Made by a program: the position numbers and the translations under genes. From JBCDJG01 sp038748065 (GTDB lineage Bacteria > Pseudomonadota > Gammaproteobacteria > Pseudomonadales > Halieaceae), in contig JBCDJG010000023.1 in assembly GCA_038748065.1 (NCBI GenBank), positions 8,561-72,560 on the forward strand: a stretch of DNA of 64,000 bases, written 5' to 3'. Below the pieces are notes generated by a model. That model was not told the origin of the DNA. It saw nothing but the letters and a program-made list of their open reading frames with translations, and ran no database searches. Positions within the stretch are counted from its first letter, which is position 1. Every line of letters begins with the position of its first letter. Positions 59,886 to 64,000 of this stretch are shown one piece after another.

Positions 59886-61283
59886 CTACTGGGCAGAAAT
59901 AGCCTGTAGTCGTTGCTGTTGCGCAGCAACGCGCTCGACCACCTCTTGCTGCAATGTCTGAAGGTCCGCATCGAGCAATTCGCCCCGACGCACCTCTTCC
60001 TTTCCATTGACCACCACACTGTGCAGGTTTGCTGCGCTGCTGGAAAAGACCAGAGTCGCGGGTGCATCAAAAATCGGACCCGTGGCTGCCTGTGCTGGAT
60101 TCACCAGCAGATAATCGGCGCGCTTGCCCGGGGCCAGGCTGCCGACCTCGTGATCCACGCCAAGGACGCGGGCTGTATCGATGGTGTGTAGTTTGAGGAT
60201 TCGCAGCGGTGACATCACAGCAGCGCTCCTCGATTGCATGCGCAGCGCGTACAGGCCCATACGTAGATTTTCAAACGGGTCTGCTATGTCGGCGCTAGCT
60301 GCGCCGTCGACACCCATGCCAACACCCAGTCCGCGAGCGAGGTAGTCGGGAATGTCCGGCAGGCCTGAGGCCAGTCTGCCATTGGAGAGAGGGTTCCAGA
60401 TCATTGCTGCGCCGGCAGCGGCGCTGGCGTCGAGAATGTCGTCACTCGTATGGATGAAGTGCGCGAAGGACAAGCGCGGGGAGAGGGCGCCAAGCTCCAG
60501 GAATATGGGCCACTGGGCACGATCTTTGTCGCGGCGCGCAAACTCTTCGAGGTAGTGCACCTGTAAAGTGAGGTCGTGGGTCTTGGCTATCTCCAGTTCA
60601 AGGCCGAAGGACGCTTTGTTGAAGTAAAGCCCGACTGAGTGAAGCGATACACCCAGCAGATTGGGCGCATCGACCGACTCAGCCTGCTTTACTACTGAGG
60701 CGACATCAGCCCGAACGGCATCGGGCGGCTGGCGTAGGTTGGCATTGTAGGAAAAAATGAAGTTCTGCGGCGTATCCAGGCTTGCCTGCAAAGACTCCAT
60801 GTAAAGCGCCTCAGTGGCGCCCAGCCGTTGCGAATGGTTATAGGTCGTCGTGATGCCATGGGCTAACTGATCTAGCGCCCCGTGGCGCGTATACGCATAA
60901 AAGTCGCCTTCGCTGAAGGTGTCACCGTAGGTCCAGTGCAGAGCCGCTAACCAACCGTACAACTCTCGATCGGACGCGAGGCCACGAAAGGCGCTCTGCC
61001 ATAAATGGTTGTGGCCCGAAACAAAACCGGGCATCAAGATCATGCCTGTCGCGTCAACGCGTCGCTCTATTGGGTGATTGCCCTGGTAGCTTCCTGCGCC
61101 GACTTCGACGATTTTGCCCTCATCGTGCAAGAGATAACCAACAAAGCTTGGATCCCCATCCGTTGCCTCATCTGCCATCGACAGTATGCGTGCCCCTTCA
61201 ACCAGAGTCATGGCTGCTAATGGCTGCGCTAGCTGGATAGCGATTAGCCCTGCAGCGCAGAGGCAGCGTAACGGCGAAACCAC
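59886..61283 (-). CDS. Exported amidohydrolase, second copy
   Basis: A 465-residue secreted deaminase-type amidohydrolase related to the 11245 protein. Signal peptide VSPLRCLCAAGLIAIQLAQP (cleavage after LAA, about 24). Metal motifs: SGHNHLWQSAFRG near 90, VHYLEE near 240, AHFIHTSDD near 277 and MGVDGAASADIADPF near 326. GTG 61283 is preceded by AGGGAGGG. The shared FIHxxDDI and DxADPF segments tie it to the first copy, while HYLEE here versus SHFLES there suggests different substrates. It is convergent with the AzgA permease. Confidence 0.85.
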   Translation of the reverse strand: MVSPLRCLCAAGLIAIQLAQPLAAMTLVEGARILSMADEATDGDPSFVGYLLHDEGKIVEVGAGSYQGNHPIERRVDATGMILMPGFVSGHNHLWQSAFRGLASDRELYGWLAALHWTYGDTFSEGDFYAYTRHGALDQLAHGITTTYNHSQRLGATEALYMESLQASLDTPQNFIFSYNANLRQPPDAVRADVASVVKQAESVDAPNLLGVSLHSVGLYFNKASFGLELEIAKTHDLTLQVHYLEEFARRDKDRAQWPIFLELGALSPRLSFAHFIHTSDDILDASAAAGAAMIWNPLSNGRLASGLPDIPDYLARGLGVGMGVDGAASADIADPFENLRMGLYALRMQSRSAAVMSPLRILKLHTIDTARVLGVDHEVGSLAPGKRADYLLVNPAQAATGPIFDAPATLVFSSSAANLHSVVVNGKEEVRRGELLDADLQTLQQEVVERVAAQQQRLQAISAQ

Positions 61284-61507
61284 AGAGACGACCCTCCCTA
61301 TTTCTCATTGAATTGAAGTTGTTGAACAGCAGTTGACGCTGCTGCACCATCATACGCTGGCCGGGCAATTCCCTCGACGCATTTTCTGCTTCGCGGAGGT
61401 CCATTCCGGTTGCAGGACGGTGCTAACTTCGAGTCCAGCCATATACCTTGACATAAAGATATAAGCGGGACACACTGGCGGCTCCCTAATTTCTCCCAGG
61501 TGGCATC

Positions 61508-62899
61508 GTGAGTTGGATCAAGAAGTCAGCATTAGTCGGTGTGGCCCTCTTGCTGGTCGCGTTAATAGGCGGCGTGAGCTGGTTTTGGCCTACCGCTGTG
61601 AGCGCAAGCCGCACTATGGCAGCGCTCTCGTGCGGAAACGTATACGGCGGGGGCATGCCTTGGTCCACGTTTGTAGAACGCGACCTTGGCGCACTGGGTG
61701 ACCTCGAACCCTGGATAGAACTGGAACCCAACGCCGCTGAGCGCACTGTCTCAGGCCGTATCCTGGGAATGACCGTGACGACGGCAACCTACCATGAAGG
61801 CTACGGCTGCGTGGCAAACGGGTCACGTGCGGCGGCGCTGGACAAGTACCTAGCCGAGGCTACCACGGGTGGCATGCCGCTGGAAGATGCCAAGAGCGCC
61901 TTCCCGCGCTTGAACGCTCTGGTATCCGAAGAGTTTGATAGAAACCCGGATAGTGTGGGCGAGGGCATCAATCACCGCTCTTTCATCATGCTGCACAAGG
62001 GCCGACTTATTACAGAGCATTATGCAGCACCTTTTGATGCATCGACGCGCTTTCCCAGCCAATCAATGGCCAAATCGGTTAATGCACTGCTGTGGGCCGC
62101 CGCAGATATGCGCGGTTTGTTGGACCTCGACGGCCCTGTAGCGGCGCCTGAGTGGCATGCTGATGACCCACGTCAGGCCATTACCAATCGTCACCTGCTG
62201 GATATGACCAGTGGGCTGGACTTCGATGAAAACTACGATTTGGACCTGTTTGGTCAATTCACCAAAATGATTTTCTCCGGTGACATAGCGGGTTTTGCTG
62301 CGCAGTTGGATCTGGCATACACGCCGGGCGAGCGCTGGTACTACTCCACCGCAGACTCCAATCTCTCGGGGCGCACCCTTGGTTTGAAGCTTGAAGAAAG
62401 CGGCTACAGCGTTCATGGATTCGCCCATGAGGCCCTGTTTGGAAAGATTGCCACCGATCCCGTCGAGTTGCAGGTGGATGATGCAGGCAGCTTCTGGGCC
62501 GGGAGTTTTGTGCGAGCGACGACCCGGGACTGGGCGCGCATCGGCCAACTGATACTGGATGATGGCGTCTACGACGGGGAGCGCTTATTACCCGCAGACT
62601 TCGTTCGCACGCTTGGAGAGCCCCTGCCAGCATCCAGTGGTAGATACCGCTCGAGCATGTGGCTTAACCAGGGCTTGAACTTCGGCCAAGAGCGCCAACT
62701 GGCGCCCGGATTACCGGATGAGACAATCAGTTTCAACGGTTTCCAGGGGCAGAGGGTGCACATCATACCCGCCACTGATTTCATTATCGTGCGCAAGGGG
62801 CGCACGGAGGGTCCTGGGGCCGCAGACGCCTACAAGAAGTTTATTGCTGAAGCCTATGCGCTGGCACTTGAAGAACTCGAATCTGTTGCAGGCCGCTAA
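61508..62899 (+). CDS. Serine hydrolase of the beta-lactamase (class C) fold
   Basis: A 463-residue protein with one N-terminal membrane anchor or signal (SALVGVALLLVALIGGVSWF). The SxxK motif is SQSMAKS near 186, and the YxN-type motif probably YYSTADSN near 280; MTSGLDFDENYD and GERWYYST fit the 6-aminohexanoate-dimer hydrolase/esterase branch (COG1680). Hydrolysis of an ester or amide in the periplasm is expected; substrate unknown. GTG 61508 has AGGTGG upstream. The 224-base gap before it holds no clear promoter; TTGACA at about 61451 is a possible -35. Confidence 0.82.
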   Translation: MSWIKKSALVGVALLLVALIGGVSWFWPTAVSASRTMAALSCGNVYGGGMPWSTFVERDLGALGDLEPWIELEPNAAERTVSGRILGMTVTTATYHEGYGCVANGSRAAALDKYLAEATTGGMPLEDAKSAFPRLNALVSEEFDRNPDSVGEGINHRSFIMLHKGRLITEHYAAPFDASTRFPSQSMAKSVNALLWAAADMRGLLDLDGPVAAPEWHADDPRQAITNRHLLDMTSGLDFDENYDLDLFGQFTKMIFSGDIAGFAAQLDLAYTPGERWYYSTADSNLSGRTLGLKLEESGYSVHGFAHEALFGKIATDPVELQVDDAGSFWAGSFVRATTRDWARIGQLILDDGVYDGERLLPADFVRTLGEPLPASSGRYRSSMWLNQGLNFGQERQLAPGLPDETISFNGFQGQRVHIIPATDFIIVRKGRTEGPGAADAYKKFIAEAYALALEELESVAGR

Positions 62900-64000
62900 T
62901 GGTATCGACCTGGAGGGATGCGCGATACAACCCAGGCTGCGGCCAGCATGGGTAGCGCAAAGACAATAAACAGAGCCTCCATGGACCACGCCATGGAGGC
63001 CAGTACGCCACCGAGGTAAGGCCCCGCAATCGCCCCGAAGCGACCGATACCAATCGCCCACCCCACGCCGGTTGTGCGAAAGTCTGCCGGGTAGATACGC
63101 GCCGCGACCGTGTACAGGCCCGAGAAACCACCCTGTACCAAAAGGCCGATCAGGAAGGTCAGGCTAAGCAGAACGATAATCTCGGAGGGCGCGAGGCCGA
63201 ACAGGATCATCGAGAGTGCTCCGGCCACGCAGAAAATGGAGATCATTCGCCCAAGCCCCTGCCGATCAGCAAGGTAGCCCAGGCCAACGACCCCTAGAAT
63301 AGCGCCGAAGTTCAGGGCAATGCCTGCCTGCACGCCCTGCGATACCGAGAAGCCGCTTTCCACAAAGAGCTTCGGCACCCAACTGATCAAAAAATACAGG
63401 GTGCAAAAGGTGATGAAAAATGCGGACCACAGCCAGAGGGTTTGCGGTCGGTATTCGGGTAGCAGCAGAGAGAAGGGACTCGCGGCTAGCTTCGTCTCCA
63501 GCGTTGGCAGCCTGTCCAGAGGGGCCTGGTGAAGTCTGGCGAGCGTCTCGTTGATTTTTTGCAGCGATTTTGGGCCTCCTCGTCGCGCCAAAAAGTGCAG
63601 CGATTCCGGCAGTAGCAGTAGTACCAGAGGTAGCATGGCCAATGACATGAAGCCCCCAACAATGAAAAGCTGAGGCCAGCCGTAGCGCGGTAGAATCCAC
63701 GCCGCAAGGAACCCACCCAGGGTTGCACCGACGGGATAGCCGGCCTGGAGCACACCGATGGCAAAGTTTCGGTGTTTCCTTGGCGTAAATTCAGCCACTA
63801 GAGACGTCAGGCTCGCCAGCATAGCGCCGATACCGAGACCGGCGAAGGATCGCAGGACGATGAGTTGTTCTACGGAGGTCGCTTTCGCCGATGCGAACAT
63901 GGATGGAGAAATCAGGATGAGCGCACCGATAATCATCCGGCGACGGCCAAAGACATCGGTCAATGGCGCTAGCGCCAGGGCGCCCAGCATCATCCCGAAC
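62896..64000 (-). CDS. Partial MFS transporter (AAHS/sugar-porter style)
   Basis: The gene enters from the right edge; the visible 368 codons start at ...FGMMLGALALAPLTDVFGRR, which is the helix 2-3 loop with motif A, so roughly the first 60 residues are missing. Other landmarks: RSFAGLGIGAMLASLTSLVA, LPESLHFLARRGG and ARIYPADFRTTGVGWAIGIG near the end, typical of AAHS-type organic-acid or similar proton symporters. The stop overlaps that of the serine hydrolase by four bases, tail to tail (CTAA). Its substrate cannot be given. Confidence 0.88.
   Translation of the reverse strand, partial: FGMMLGALALAPLTDVFGRRRMIIGALILISPSMFASAKATSVEQLIVLRSFAGLGIGAMLASLTSLVAEFTPRKHRNFAIGVLQAGYPVGATLGGFLAAWILPRYGWPQLFIVGGFMSLAMLPLVLLLLPESLHFLARRGGPKSLQKINETLARLHQAPLDRLPTLETKLAASPFSLLLPEYRPQTLWLWSAFFITFCTLYFLISWVPKLFVESGFSVSQGVQAGIALNFGAILGVVGLGYLADRQGLGRMISIFCVAGALSMILFGLAPSEIIVLLSLTFLIGLLVQGGFSGLYTVAARIYPADFRTTGVGWAIGIGRFGAIAGPYLGGVLASMAWSMEALFIVFALPMLAAAWVVSRIPPGRYH

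Noticed and set aside
1..64000. CRISPR arrays, insertion sequences, prophage genes, tRNA or rRNA genes
   Set aside because: No direct-repeat arrays with spacers, transposase or integrase proteins, or cloverleaf/rRNA stretches were seen on reading both strands.

Overview
The window reads as a chromosomal segment of a moderately GC-rich gammaproteobacterium. The TonB-dependent receptors, the Vibrio-type TonB2 energy operon, the RutR-like regulator and the sigma-54/NtrC promoter style all fit; a marine Halieaceae/Cellvibrionales-like host is my best guess, but it is inference. I see no rRNA, tRNA, insertion sequence, integrase or CRISPR array. Genes are tightly packed into operons with many 4-base ATGA/GTGA/TTGA start-stop overlaps.

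Almost everything between about 4 and 61 kb concerns uptake and deamination of purine or other N-heterocycle compounds. There are ten amidohydrolase-fold deaminases: two adenosine deaminases, one Aah1-like adenine deaminase, two AdeC-type adenine deaminases, two 8-oxoguanine/ATZ-TRZ-type enzymes, one CodA/AtzC-like enzyme and two secreted paralogues. With them are a CDA-fold guanine deaminase, a periplasmic nucleoside hydrolase, an AtzF-like allophanate hydrolase, an AtzE/AtzG-like amidase pair, an isochorismatase/biuret-hydrolase-like enzyme, a creatininase homologue and RidA. Transport is covered by three NCS2/AzgA-type permeases, a BMP-type nucleoside ABC importer, an NMT1/THI5-type ABC importer, two YhhQ/queuosine-precursor-type transporters, two MFS carriers and two TonB receptors (one interrupted by an amber codon).

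Layout. 1-3.8 kb: edge of an acyl-CoA-ligase gene, an OYE-ligase fusion, a secreted protein. 4-11 kb: folate-ligase-like plus YhhQ-type pair, fasciclin protein, broken TonB receptor, YhhQ-type plus adenosine deaminase pair. 11.2-17 kb: secreted amidohydrolase, then an adenine deaminase, flavin monooxygenase and adenosine deaminase operon on the minus strand. 17-24.7 kb: permease, periplasmic adenine deaminase, HupE-like, 8-oxoguanine-deaminase-like, allophanate hydrolase. 25-30.5 kb: nucleoside ABC importer. 30.5-33.9 kb: adenine deaminase with DUF1330 protein, RutR-like regulator, nucleoside hydrolase. 33.9-38.8 kb: DUF3450-TtpC-ExbB-ExbD-TonB-TPR. 39-49.4 kb: two divergent operons (guanine deaminase/2OG oxygenase/DUF2165, and FAD oxidase/CodA-like/biuret-hydrolase-like/permease/AtzG/AtzE/MFS). 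49.4-54.5 kb: cytochrome c protein, creatininase, RidA, TonB receptor. 54.6-64 kb: NMT1-type ABC importer, deaminase, AzgA permease, secreted amidohydrolase, serine hydrolase, MFS.

The most informative signal lies between the genes. Most operons are preceded by a -24/-12 (RpoN) promoter: four match TGGCAC-N5-TTGCW exactly (25782, 38935 minus, 41443, 51830) and six more keep the GG-N10-GC core with one or two deviations. Three intergenic regions also carry an exact GCAC-N7-GTGC NtrC-type site (39053, 41374, 51658). This includes the TonB energy operon. I therefore read the window as a nitrogen-limitation-controlled, TonB-powered nucleobase/nucleoside utilisation locus with part of its chemistry in the periplasm. 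Parts of each pathway are known from named families; the assembled system and its wiring are inference from this sequence.
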